Assembly: GCF_004015185.1 (NCBI RefSeq)
Contig: NZ_CP025746.1
Span: forward strand, 124,001 to 188,000
DNA: 64,000 nt
Source of the DNA: Clostridium manihotivorum
GTDB lineage: Bacteria; Bacillota; Clostridia; Clostridiales; Clostridiaceae
Direction: 5' to 3'
Shown: positions 18,358 through 27,732 of the stretch, piece after piece
Layout: each line of letters begins with the position of its first letter
Position numbering within the stretch: the stretch's first letter is position 1
Made by a program: the position numbers and the translations under genes
Notes under the pieces: model-generated
Database searches by the model: none
Told to the model about the DNA's origin: nothing
The model's input: the letters and a program-made list of their open reading frames with translations, nothing else

Positions 18358-19287
18358 TTATTTTTTCTTATAAAAGTCAAATACTATCTTTTCTGCTGGC
18401 TTTCCAAAAACACTATAATCACCATTATACATGGCATCATTTTCTCCATAAAGTCTAGCTTTCCAGTCCCATAAACCAAATCCTCTCACCCATTCTCTCT
18501 TACCAGCCTTTTCAAACATAGTCTTATAAAACGTTTCTTGTTCTTTAAGATCTATATCACCTTTAAGAGTCCAATCATTAGGTAAAAATGCTGATCCCGT
18601 CCTACTTGGGCATCCTGCTTCAGCAAAAAAGAATGGTTTATTAAAAGGACTTACTATAGCTTCTATCCTATCCAGCTCCTTATCCCACTTATCAATAGGA
18701 TAATATCCACTTGAGGAAATAACATCTACAGCATCCCACCAACTTACATTACCTTCTTGATACTTGTCAGTATTGTATGAAATTAGTCCATTATACTGCT
18801 TTCTAACATCCTTGATTAGATTTCTCCAGTACTGGTCTTTTCTTTCTGTCTGAACCATCTCACAGCCTATTATCAACATCTCACAGTTAGTCTCTTCAGC
18901 TATCTTTGAATAATGAACCATAAACTCACTATAGCGTCTAAACCAGTCACTCCACTTTGGTTCACATGGGGCCTCTATATCAAAAAAGTTTATGTGTGCC
19001 CTCCAAGTACCATCCTTACAGTTTAGTATAGGCTTTAAAATAACCTTAAGGCCTAACTCCCTAGCATAGTGAATTATATTATATAGGTCAGCATCCCTTA
19101 CAGTTTCATCATCATTGTAATAAATATTTGTTGATTGAGGTTTTTCTTGGATAGCTCCAACTGCTAAAATGACATGACTTGAATTTGTTCTTTCTTTAAG
19201 TAATCTTAACGATTGTTTTCCTTCATTGGAGGATAAATCTGAACTTTTATCCATAAATCCAAAGGTAAATCCCTTTATATAATCCAT
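18358..19287 (-). CDS. GH113-like glycoside hydrolase (beta-mannanase type)
   Basis: A 309-residue TIM-barrel protein without a signal peptide, hence cytoplasmic. Segments FTFGFMDK, LGLKVILKPILNCKDGTWRAHI, IGCEMVQTER (likely acid/base Glu), SSGYYPIDKW and FFFAEAGCPSRTGSA (likely nucleophile Glu) fit family GH113, whose characterised members cleave beta-1,4-mannan. It is the last gene of the ABC importer operon, so it would act on imported manno-oligosaccharides. Substrate by family inference. Confidence 0.75.
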   Translation of the reverse strand: MDYIKGFTFGFMDKSSDLSSNEGKQSLRLLKERTNSSHVILAVGAIQEKPQSTNIYYNDDETVRDADLYNIIHYARELGLKVILKPILNCKDGTWRAHINFFDIEAPCEPKWSDWFRRYSEFMVHYSKIAEETNCEMLIIGCEMVQTERKDQYWRNLIKDVRKQYNGLISYNTDKYQEGNVSWWDAVDVISSSGYYPIDKWDKELDRIEAIVSPFNKPFFFAEAGCPSRTGSAFLPNDWTLKGDIDLKEQETFYKTMFEKAGKREWVRGFGLWDWKARLYGENDAMYNGDYSVFGKPAEKIVFDFYKKK

Positions 19288-19456
19288 ATTAATCTCCCTA
19301 TACTTTTTAATATATCTTTCTATATGTATTTAGATTAGCTACATATACTCACCAACAGCTTTATATAAAATGTATTCTCCTACAAAAAAGACAAGCTTTT
19401 TTTATTATATTCTTATGAGAATTTTAGCTTTCACTATCTAACCCAAAAGAATAAAT

Positions 19457-19512
19457 TAAGTCTATACACTCATGTCCCTTATTTTAAAGAGAAAAGTCAT
19501 GCATAGACTTAA
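19457..19512 (-). terminator. Hairpin between permease and GH113 genes
   Basis: TTAAGTCTAT (19457-19466) pairs with ATAGACTTAA (about 19503-19512), extended by a CATG pair. It is 16 bp past the permease stop and may partly terminate transcription or stabilise the upstream mRNA. Confidence 0.55.
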
Positions 19513-19527
19513 CTTTGTTAACCTATC

Positions 19528-20415
19528 TTACTTAACGGATCCTTGCACTCCATTATAGATATGTTTTTGTAATGATATAAAAATGATTAAAGTTGGTATT
19601 ATAACTATCATTATACCAGCAGCAATGATCTCCCATTGAGAACCCATTGGCCCCTTAAAGTTGAAAAGTGCTGTGGATATTGTCCTAAGCTTTGGATCAG
19701 GCATATACAAGAAAGGTGTATAGAAATCATTATAGATTCCTACTCCACTTAGTATTACTACTGTAGCGATAGCTGGTCTAAGAAGAGGTAATATTATTCT
19801 TGTATATATTGTAAAGTAAGATGCTCCATCTAGCATAGCGGATTCATCTAAAGCCACTGGAATCTTATCTAAAAATTGTAGAAATATATACATTGATATT
19901 ACATCTGTTCCAAGGTTAAGTAATAATATTGAACCTAATTTATTAAACAATCCTATTTTAGCAATTATTTTAAATACAACTACTTGGTTAGATACTGTTG
20001 GCACTAGCATAGCGAAAAGAAACAAACCTAAAATTATGCTCTTACCTCTAAACTTAAACCTATGTAATACATAAGCTATCATAGTTCCAAGTAGTATTTT
20101 ACCGAATAATGACACAACAAGTATTATAGCTGTATTTTTAAATCCTGTAACCATATTGCCTTTAGTAAAAGCAGTGACATAATTACTAAAATTTAATCCT
20201 GAAGGTAATGTAAGTGGTCCTGTAGTCTGATATTCTGTACTTGTCTTAAACGACGTAAAAAGTACTACTAATATAGGAACTATAGTCATAGCTGCTCCTA
20301 AAATCAACGTAGCATACTTAAACACGTCTGAAGCAATATATTTAGCTTTGTATTTTAAGTCCATTCCATTTTTAGGTGATTTTGTTGCTGTGCTTAAAGC
20401 TTTATTATTTACCAT
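19528..20415 (-). CDS. Carbohydrate ABC transporter permease, MalG type
   Basis: A 295-residue protein with six TM helices and the EAA loop ALDESAMLDGASYFTIYTRIILPLLRPA near residue 190, which contacts the ATPase. It is the second of two permeases, 3 bp after the first. No ATPase gene is present in the locus, so a shared MsmK/MalK-like ATPase elsewhere must energise it, as is common in Firmicutes. Confidence 0.93.
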   Translation of the reverse strand: MVNNKALSTATKSPKNGMDLKYKAKYIASDVFKYATLILGAAMTIVPILVVLFTSFKTSTEYQTTGPLTLPSGLNFSNYVTAFTKGNMVTGFKNTAIILVVSLFGKILLGTMIAYVLHRFKFRGKSIILGLFLFAMLVPTVSNQVVVFKIIAKIGLFNKLGSILLLNLGTDVISMYIFLQFLDKIPVALDESAMLDGASYFTIYTRIILPLLRPAIATVVILSGVGIYNDFYTPFLYMPDPKLRTISTALFNFKGPMGSQWEIIAAGIMIVIIPTLIIFISLQKHIYNGVQGSVK

Positions 20416-20418
20416 AAA

Positions 20419-21300
20419 CTAATCCTCCTCACTTAAAAACTTCTTTTGGATTAAAGTTACGCTTATTGATATGATTAATAATACTATTGCCATTGAACAA
20501 GCAAGACCTAGCTTTTGATACTTAAATCCAGTATCAAGTGTTTGAATAACGAAAGTCTTACTTCCATTAGCTCCTTGAGTCATTATATATGGTATTTCAA
20601 ATACACTTAAGGCTCCATTTATACCTAAAACTATATTAAGTACAACTATTCTCTTTATGTTTGGAAGTATTATGCTTACAAATTGCCTCCATCTATTTGC
20701 TCCATCTATTTCTGCAGCCTCATATATTTCACCGTCGATAGATTGAATAGTACCAAGGAATATAATAAAGTTACCACCCATGTACCTCCAAATAGAAGTA
20801 AATGCTAGTGATATGTTTATTATATTAGGGTTTCCAAGCCATAATTGAGTGTGATTGCCCAATCCAACGGCTTTCATTATAGTATCTAAAGTTCCATTTG
20901 GTTGAAAGAAGTATAAGAATATGAATCCGATGGCAACGCCATTCAAAAGATATGGGAAGAAAATAGCACCCTTAAAGAAATTTTTAAACTTAACTTTGAA
21001 GCTTAAGACTGTAGCAAAGTAAAGAGCTATTCCCATTTGCACAAATGTAGCTAGGAAATAATAAATACTAGTTTTGAAAACTTTAAAATACTCTGGCTTA
21101 GAAAAAATAGTTTTATAATTATCAAAGGCTACAAAATTAAAATCCTTTGAGATTCCGTTCCAATCAGTAAAACTATATTCAAACATTCTAACTAGAGGAT
21201 AATAACAAAAAACTAATAGTAGAGCCACTGGTATCACTGAAAATAGTACAATTATTAACTTCTTCTGAGCACTATAACTCATCTTGCTGACTTTAAACAA
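20419..21300 (-). CDS. Carbohydrate ABC transporter permease, MalF type
   Basis: 293 residues with six TM helices; the EAA loop is IYEAAEIDGANRWRQFVSIILPNIKR near residue 190. It pairs with the following MalG-type permease. The upstream gap to the binding-protein gene is 160 bp, with a C-rich stretch (21420-21427) but no clear terminator. Confidence 0.93.
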   Translation of the reverse strand: MFKVSKMSYSAQKKLIIVLFSVIPVALLLVFCYYPLVRMFEYSFTDWNGISKDFNFVAFDNYKTIFSKPEYFKVFKTSIYYFLATFVQMGIALYFATVLSFKVKFKNFFKGAIFFPYLLNGVAIGFIFLYFFQPNGTLDTIMKAVGLGNHTQLWLGNPNIINISLAFTSIWRYMGGNFIIFLGTIQSIDGEIYEAAEIDGANRWRQFVSIILPNIKRIVVLNIVLGINGALSVFEIPYIMTQGANGSKTFVIQTLDTGFKYQKLGLACSMAIVLLIISISVTLIQKKFLSEED

Positions 21301-21460
21301 TAATATATCCCCCTTCTAATAATCTATTAAAACAAGAACTTTGTATTTTGTACTACAAAGTTCCTATTTTAGTAAAATATTTAAAACCTCTTTTTTAACT
21401 CTATTGTAATTATCTTAGCCCCCCCTATTACAGGATTTTACTAAGATTAAATTCTATTAA

Positions 21461-22762
21461 CTATTTTCCTGAAGCAACCTTTTCTCTTGCTGCTTTCCAC
21501 TTAGAGTTTAAGTCATTCATTATTTGATCATAAGTTTCCTTTGAGTTTCCTATAGCTGATTCAATAATTCTTCTTCTAAAGTCAGCTTGCCATAAACCAA
21601 TTTCAGCCGCTTTATCTATCTTATCATTCCATCCAGCCTGACCTTGCTTAGCAGAAGCTGGCATTAAGTACTCTACCCCTAGATCTTTAAATGCTTGTAA
21701 TGACTTTGGCATATCAGCTCCCTTTAGTGTTGGTACTGTACCACAATCTTGAGCATATCCTGATTTTTCTACAAACCAAGTAAGGAATTCTTTTGCTTCA
21801 GTAACGTGCTTGCTGTTCTTATTTACAGCTATTGGATAGTCAGCAGATAGATTAGAATAGAACTTACCATTCACTTGGTAAGGGAAAGGCATATAGCCTA
21901 TATCATCTGCATTTGAAGCTTGAGCTTGTATTTGAGCTATAGCAAAGCTTCCAAGCTCCATAGCGCCTATCTTTCCTTTTGCTAAAAGAGTCTTAGATTG
22001 TTCCCAATCTGTAGTAGTTGGATCTTTTTCTATAAGCTTCTTATTAGCTAAGTCGTACATAAGCTTGTACACTATATAGTGAGGCTTTCCAGCTGAGAAT
22101 GGGTCATCAGAATTAACCATTTCCTGATTAGTATATGTGTTCTTTCCGAATACAGATAATGTATCAGGCTCCCATTGTACTAGTGGCCATCCATCCTTGT
22201 AGTTTGTATAATAAGGAGTAACATCTGGTAGCTTGTCCTTAATTTTTTGCATATCGCTTAAGAATTCATCAGGTGTCTTAGGTAACTCTGTAATCCCTGC
22301 ATCCTTAAATACCTTTTTATTATAAACCATACCACTTACATTCATATCTGATGGTATACCGTATATCTTACCACCAAATTCATCTCCAACACCATCAAGT
22401 CCATAATACTTACCAGCTAAATCCTTTTCATTTCCAAGAGATTCAAAGTAATTTGGCCTTTCACTTATAGGAAGTGTATTAGGAATCATTAATACGTCGC
22501 CATATTCATTTGAAGTTATTCTTGTTTGAGTTTGAGCATCATAGTCTGTATAAGCTTCAAACTTTAATTCTATATTTGGATGATCCTTCTTATAAGCTTC
22601 GGCATAGTCTTTAAACTTTGTGTTCACAAAATCTGTTTTCTGACTAAGTATTGTAAGTGTTATCTTGTCTCCATCTTTTGAATCTCCCTTTGAACCACAG
22701 CCAGTAAATACTCCTACTGCTAAAACACAACTCATCACTAAAGCTAATGTCTTTTTATTCAT
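21461..22762 (-). CDS. Extracellular sugar-binding lipoprotein (ABC family 1)
   Basis: A 433-residue lipoprotein. Signal MNKKTLALVMSCVLAVGVFTGC has lipobox VFTGC with Cys22 as the lipid anchor. The mature part has the family 1 solute-binding fold (LTILSQKTDFVNTKFKDYAEAYKKDHP; GKIGAMELGSFAI; GYMPFP). It captures an oligosaccharide outside the membrane for the two permeases. Start ATG after GGGGGAATTTATAA. It is first in the importer operon and has its own promoter region. Confidence 0.93.
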   Translation of the reverse strand: MNKKTLALVMSCVLAVGVFTGCGSKGDSKDGDKITLTILSQKTDFVNTKFKDYAEAYKKDHPNIELKFEAYTDYDAQTQTRITSNEYGDVLMIPNTLPISERPNYFESLGNEKDLAGKYYGLDGVGDEFGGKIYGIPSDMNVSGMVYNKKVFKDAGITELPKTPDEFLSDMQKIKDKLPDVTPYYTNYKDGWPLVQWEPDTLSVFGKNTYTNQEMVNSDDPFSAGKPHYIVYKLMYDLANKKLIEKDPTTTDWEQSKTLLAKGKIGAMELGSFAIAQIQAQASNADDIGYMPFPYQVNGKFYSNLSADYPIAVNKNSKHVTEAKEFLTWFVEKSGYAQDCGTVPTLKGADMPKSLQAFKDLGVEYLMPASAKQGQAGWNDKIDKAAEIGLWQADFRRRIIESAIGNSKETYDQIMNDLNSKWKAAREKVASGK

Positions 22763-22834
22763 TTATAAATTCCCCCTTTGATTTTATGATCTAAAATCAT
22801 AATTCCATAGTTTTTTATACCTTAGTAGATTTAT

Positions 22835-22922
22835 TAATATCGTTTACATATATCTTACAACATTATTATATACTACACTTTTCCAAATGTCTATATACTT
22901 TTTAATAAAAATATATACTTTT
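22835..22922 (-). promoter_or_regulatory. Candidate cre site and paired GntR sites upstream of the importer
   Basis: On the minus strand, TGTAAACGATATTA (22835-22848) matches the CcpA cre consensus TGWAANCGNTNWCA at 13 of 14 positions. Upstream, two TATATACTTT sites (22892-22901 and 22912-22921) are 20 bp apart, about two helical turns, matching the proposed GntR operator. This arrangement fits catabolite repression plus substrate induction. Confidence 0.55.
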
Positions 22923-23062
22923 ATTTACTTTAGATATACGTTAAATAAATGATACTATTATTATTATATATGTTGTAATATAGTGGACTTTCCATAGTTC
23001 CTTATCCCTGTAAAATCATATATGACAACAAGCGGAAAACATATCTTTTGATTTAATTTAAA

Positions 23063-23120
23063 CTAATTAATATAATTATAAACTGCACCTATTAGATTTG
23101 CATCATTGAAATACTTACAT
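23063..23120 (-). pseudogene. Severed 3' end of the ROK kinase gene
   Basis: On the minus strand, 23119-23063 reads CKYFNDANLIGAVYNYIN and stop. This is the expected C-terminus of a ROK kinase, in the frame that continues from the truncated gene at 24819 once the insertion is removed. The codons are separated from their gene by the 1690-bp element 23121-24810. Confidence 0.92.
23112..23120. repeat. Left target-site duplication (9 bp)
   Basis: TACTTACAT directly flanks the element on this side and recurs at 24811-24819. Confidence 0.88.
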
Positions 23121-24810
23121 CAGTATCAACGATTAAATTAATTTATGTTTAGAAAATCTTCTTAAATTGATTTTTTCTTTTTCAGAAAATTAAGAAAATA
23201 TCTTTATTCCGATAATTTTAAAAATAATATCTTAGGTTGCTTTGCAACCAATAAAATTTTTTCTATTTTTTTGTTCCATAGTCTTTCTTTTTATCATCAC
23301 CTTTGTTAAAATTATATTGTTATAGGTCGCGTATTTTTATATGTTGATTTAATCGTGATATATCTTCAGATATTAGAGGTTCTCGTCGAAAAGATTCTAA
23401 TATTCTTGAAGATATTTCTTTTATACCAACTTTTAATTCTCTTATTGCTACGCTACCTTTTTCTAACAGTTGTCTTAATATGTCTGATATCTGTATTAAT
23501 AAATAGTGGTTTTTCATAGCTTGATAATTTAAACAACAAGCATGCTCTATGTCATATCTTATATTCTTCTGGTTATTAAAGCCTTCATTTTCAATTTTCC
23601 ACCTACTTCTACCAGCAGATACAATTTTGAACGCATTTCTTTTGGTAATCTGTATATTCGTAACAAAAACAAAGTTTTTGGTCGTTTTTTCACGGCTGTC
23701 TTTATCTTTAGATTTCTTAAAAATTGTCTCAGTAAAATCTACGGTATTAATAAATCTATGTTTATATGAGACTTCATTAATATAAGTTGCATCCCAACTA
23801 AACTCTTGTTTTTCAAAAGCCAATGTAGAAGTAATTTCGTTGTTTTCAAAGCTTTTTATAACCTGAATTTCTTCCCAGAGAGTTTTGGCTCTTCCTTCTT
23901 TAAATCTAAAGATAAATTCCCAATTATACTCATCACATAATTCATAAATCGGTTCACAAGCATAAAGACTATCCCCTAGAAGACAGATATTTAGCTTTCT
24001 AAACTTGTATTTTAATTTTTTCATTAGCCTTTTAGCTGCATTTATTTCACAATCCTGTTTGCTGACGCTCTCGTCCTCATTTTCAACAAATTCAGTTAAT
24101 ATACTAAATACCATATCTCCTAAGACTAACTTTGCTTCTAAAACCGTATGATAGTATACAGTTTTTTCTACTTCTCCAGTTTCTTTATTTTTATATTCTT
24201 TTTTTAAACAGTGATCACAATGCCTTTCGTTAAAAGAATATAGTTGTGAACCATCAATGGCAATACACCAGTATTTATCCATCAATCTATATTTCTCTAA
24301 TGATCTTTTTCTGAAAAGTTCTCTTATCATGTAGTCTCTAATTTTTTCTAATTCACTTACTTCTAACTCTTTTAGAAAGTTATTAATTGTATCATAATGT
24401 GGTATTTCTTCTAAAGAATCATATCCTAATGACGTCGCAATATTTTCTATTACGGCGTCATTATTAAAATCTTTGTCATTTTGTTCATGCTTACTATGCC
24501 TGAAACATTTTTCATTATTACCGTAAATAGTATTATTTCTGGTGTATAAGTAACATAATTCTGATTTCTTTTGTCTTTTACAATTGCTAATTTTTTATTT
24601 AGATCTTTAAAAAAGTGGTTTTTAATTTTCGAAAATTCTCCGAAATAATTTATTTCATTCTCTTTTTTTCTCTTTTGTTTTCTTGTCATTTTATCCATAT
24701 TTCATCCCCGCAAACGTAGTAAATTAGGCACTTTCCCTTATTATATTATACCATATTTTATTACATTTTTGGGTGTTTTTAACTCGAAATATATTTACTC
24801 CTTAATGCTG
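23121..24810 (-). mobile_element. Insertion sequence, 1690 bp, in the ROK kinase gene
   Basis: Bounds come from the 9-bp duplication TACTTACAT at both edges. The ends are imperfect inverted repeats: the left end starts CAGTATCAACGATTAAAT and the right end, read inward, starts CAGCATTAAGGAGTAAAT, agreeing at about 17 of the first 24 bases. It carries one transposase gene, now frameshifted. The element is absent from the reconstructed ROK reading frame, so it is a later insertion. IS family not named with certainty (IS4-like/ISNCY DDE type). Confidence 0.9.
23320..24698 (-). pseudogene. DDE transposase of the 1690-bp IS, frameshifted
   Basis: 24698-24450 encodes the N-terminus (MTRKQKRKKENEINYFGEFS...). 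The rest reads on in another frame from about 24490 (EQNDKDFNNDAVIENIATSLG, EIPHYDTINNFLKEL) into 24330-23320. Catalytic candidates are WCIAIDGSQLYSF (Asp), CLLGDSLYACE (Asp) and RSRWKIENEGFNNQK (Glu). The frame change sits at ATGAACAAAATGAC (24477-24490). A second tandem copy of this 13-bp unit would restore a smooth SMNKMNEQND sequence, so a slippage deletion is likely (inference). Confidence 0.85.
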
Positions 24811-25640
24811 TACTTACATTTTCTTATAGTAGGTCTAACCTTAGCAATACTAACAGTCTTCATAAGTTCGTCCATAGCTGCCTCTATATTTTGAAGAAGA
24901 TCTTCTCTTACGCTTATTCCTCCACCTATAATTATAACTTCAGGATCATACACATATTGAATATTATATATGCCAATAGCTATATTCCTATAGAATTTCT
25001 TTATCTCTTGTAAAGCTACTTCATCTCCAGATTGTGCAAGCTTAAATACTTGCTCACCATCAACAGAGCCTTCGCTAATTCCTTTTATTCTTGCATAGCT
25101 ATTTGCCATATGAACAGGTGTTGCCACCGTGCTTAAAGTTGTATAATCCTCTGATACAATCATGTAACCAAATTCTCCACCATGAAGATTGGCACCTTTA
25201 TGTATTCTCTTGTTCTTTATTACAGCTCCTCCAACACCAGACCCTAATATTACAAATAGCACATCCTTGTTATCTCTTGCTGCTCCAATCCAAACCTCTG
25301 CCAAAGCTGCACAGTTAGCATCATTATCCATTCTTATGTTACTTAATCCTGTAGCTTCTTTTATCTTTTTCTTAATATCAAATCCATGTATACAAGGTAC
25401 TGCACTAGCTCCGCCTATAACTCCAGAAACATCATCAACTGCTCCAGGACAGCTCATAGCAATCCCTTCAAATTCATATTTATCTTTATAACTATTTTTA
25501 ACTTCTGCTATTCCAGAAATCAGTGCATCAATATTATAATTTGGAGTTTTAAACTTGCCCTTTTCATATATATTACCAGCTCTATCTAAAACGCCATACT
25601 TTATAGACGTTCCACCTATGTCAAAGGTTAATATATGCAT
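24795..25640 (-). pseudogene. ROK-family sugar kinase, C-terminus replaced by IS sequence
   Basis: 281 residues as it stands. FDIGGTSIKYG (ATP phosphate loop), DNDANCAALAE (catalytic Asp), GSGVGGAVI and IIIGGGIS are intact. The Zn-binding CxCxxxxC loop of many ROK proteins is not seen. The IS enters after KCKY, so the last 14 residues (FNDANLIGAVYNYIN) are replaced by SIKE. The lost helix packs on the ATP domain, and activity may be reduced or abolished. In this locus it would phosphorylate mannose or glucose released by the glycosidases. Start ATG 25640, after TAGGTGAAAATA. Confidence 0.88.
24811..24819. repeat. Right target-site duplication (9 bp)
   Basis: TACTTACAT, identical to 23112-23120, lies at the edge of the interrupted ROK gene. 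Confidence 0.88.
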
Positions 25641-25931
25641 TATTTTCACCTACTCTATAAAAATAATTTAAAATAAACTTTTCACACCAATCAATATCAT
25701 TTAATTTTCTATCATTATTATTTGTAAGACATACTTATACATATAAATAATTCTACTGATATACAAATACTTCTTTGATATTAGTCCCAAAAGAGGTCAA
25801 CCTTTGGGACTACTTAACATTATGGGATTAATGTATGTTAAATTAGTTTTAAGCTTTCTATAAATATACTAATATACTTCCAAATCACTGCTATTTAGTT
25901 CTCTATTAATGAGATATATTTAAATATCTAA

Positions 25932-27323
25932 TTAAAAACCATTATTCTCAGCTACGTCTTTGAACCAATAGCCTGACTTCTTTATAGTCTTTATTTGAGT
26001 TGCTAGATCTAAAGATATGAATCCATATCTATTTCTATATGCGTTCATCCATGACCAGCAATCTATTGGTGTCCATAAATGATATCCAAAACAATTGGAA
26101 CCTTCTTCTATACCTTTATGAAGAAACTCTAGATGCTCTGTTACAAAGTCAATTCTATAATCATCTACAATCATTCCATTTTCATCTTTGAATTTTTCTT
26201 CACCATAAACACCCATACCATTTTCAGACACATACCATGGAATATTACCATAATTATCTCTTATATTTATAGCTATATCATACATAGCTTCAGGATATAT
26301 TTCCCAATTCTTATGTGGATTCACTCTTCTTCCTGGCATCTCATAATACTCATAGTACTTGTCTGGAAGCCAGCCAGTTTTTGACTCATCTAATTCATGT
26401 TCTCTAACCTTAACTCTTAACGGTTGGTAGAAGTTTACACCAAGAAAATCAACCTTATTATTTCTTATAAGCTCCATTTCTTCTGAACTTGACTGCCAAA
26501 GCACTCCATCTTTTTCAAAGACTTCTGCTAACCCCTCTGGGAAATGTCCTAAAACCGCTGGGTCTAAGAACATTCTGTTATGGAACTTATTTGCAAAATC
26601 TGATGCAGCCAAATCCTCTTCTGAATCAGATCTTGGGTATGCAGGGGTAAGGTTCAATACTATTCCTATTCTTCCACCCTTGTTATTTTCATTCTTTTTA
26701 AATTCTTCTATAGCCTTCGCTGATGCAAGGTTTAGATTGTAAGAAACTTGTACAGCTTTCTTACCATCTACTATATTAGGATAGTGGAACTGATTCAAGT
26801 ATTCACCTTGCACTATTACTATTGGCTCATTAAAAGTTGTCCAATGTTTAACTCTATCACCAAATAGGTCAAAGCAAACCTTAGCATACTTAGCAAATAG
26901 ATCAACAACATGTTTTGATTCCCATCCACCATACTTTTCATAAAGCTCTACAGGAAGATCGAAATGATGAAGATTCATAACCGGTATCATACCATTAGAT
27001 ATACATTCATCAATTACTTCGTTATAGAATCTAACTGCATCTGCTTCAACCTCCGCTGTTTCAAAGTCTTTTATAAGACGTGTCCATTGAATTGAAGTTC
27101 TAAAAGAGTTAAATCCTATTGACTTCATCATCTTAAAATCTTCACGGAAGCTATTATAAAAATTTGAAGCTACATTAGGCCCTACTCTATCAAAAAATGC
27201 ATCTGGTTCTGTATCATACCAATAATCGAATACACTTCTGTGCTTCTTATTAAATCTACCTTCTGATTGAGGGCCAGATGTAGCAGCGCCCCACCAGAAG
27301 TTCTCTGGAAACTTATGTTTCAA
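25932..27323 (-). CDS. GH1 family glycosidase (beta-glucosidase/beta-mannosidase type)
   Basis: A 463-residue TIM barrel. FPENFWWGAATSGPQSEG is the GH1 N-terminal signature, TTFNEP holds the acid/base Glu, and YVSENGMGVYGE holds the nucleophile. There is no signal peptide, so it is cytoplasmic. With ABC uptake (no PTS genes here), unphosphorylated disaccharides are expected; beta-mannosidase or beta-glucosidase activity on glucomannan fragments fits the locus but is inferred. TTG start at 27323, 7 nt after GGGGG. It is first in the unit containing the ROK kinase. Confidence 0.9.
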   Translation of the reverse strand: MKHKFPENFWWGAATSGPQSEGRFNKKHRSVFDYWYDTEPDAFFDRVGPNVASNFYNSFREDFKMMKSIGFNSFRTSIQWTRLIKDFETAEVEADAVRFYNEVIDECISNGMIPVMNLHHFDLPVELYEKYGGWESKHVVDLFAKYAKVCFDLFGDRVKHWTTFNEPIVIVQGEYLNQFHYPNIVDGKKAVQVSYNLNLASAKAIEEFKKNENNKGGRIGIVLNLTPAYPRSDSEEDLAASDFANKFHNRMFLDPAVLGHFPEGLAEVFEKDGVLWQSSSEEMELIRNNKVDFLGVNFYQPLRVKVREHELDESKTGWLPDKYYEYYEMPGRRVNPHKNWEIYPEAMYDIAINIRDNYGNIPWYVSENGMGVYGEEKFKDENGMIVDDYRIDFVTEHLEFLHKGIEEGSNCFGYHLWTPIDCWSWMNAYRNRYGFISLDLATQIKTIKKSGYWFKDVAENNGF

Positions 27324-27430
27324 ATTATATCCCCCATCTCTATTATTTTTCTAAACTATAATCTTTTAATTAAACATTTAATACTTTTGTATACGTTTCA
27401 CATTTTTATTATATAAATATATTAATTAAA

Positions 27431-27478
27431 TGTCTATACTTTTATTTAAAAAATATATTATATTCTAAAGTATATTTC
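27431..27478 (-). promoter_or_regulatory. Candidate GntR sites upstream of the GH1 gene
   Basis: TGTCTATACTTTTAT (27431-27445) closely repeats the site near 22888, and TAAAGTATATTTC lies at 27466-27478. Both contain the AAAGTATA core. The remaining bases of 27324-27732 contain only this region and the terminator at 27655. Confidence 0.5.
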
Positions 27479-27654
27479 ATATTATTTAGTTAGTATCCTT
27501 ATAAGATTCGGCAATTTACTAGCTTTATGATTTAACTTAAGTACTTTTAGGCATATACTTTTCAAGTACATATCTTCAAATTTAAGTTCTTCAAATACAC
27601 TTCCACATCTTAATATAAGAACTCTTATGAATAACATACTCTTATAAAACCTAA

Positions 27655-27702
27655 AATATAGGGGAGAATTGCGTTATTATTCAAACAACACAATTCTCCC
27701 CC
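27655..27702 (-). terminator. Terminator downstream of the esterase gene
   Basis: An 11-bp perfect stem GGGGAGAATTG / CAATTCTCCCC with a 19-nt loop follows the esterase stop at 27733. The minus-strand tail is only moderately T-rich. Confidence 0.7.
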
Positions 27703-27732
27703 TATTAATCAGTAAGATGTATACTTCTATTG

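Noticed and set aside
27389..27402. Possible cre site TGAAACGTATACA upstream of GH1
   Set aside because: It lacks one base of the consensus spacing, so it is weaker than the site at 22835.
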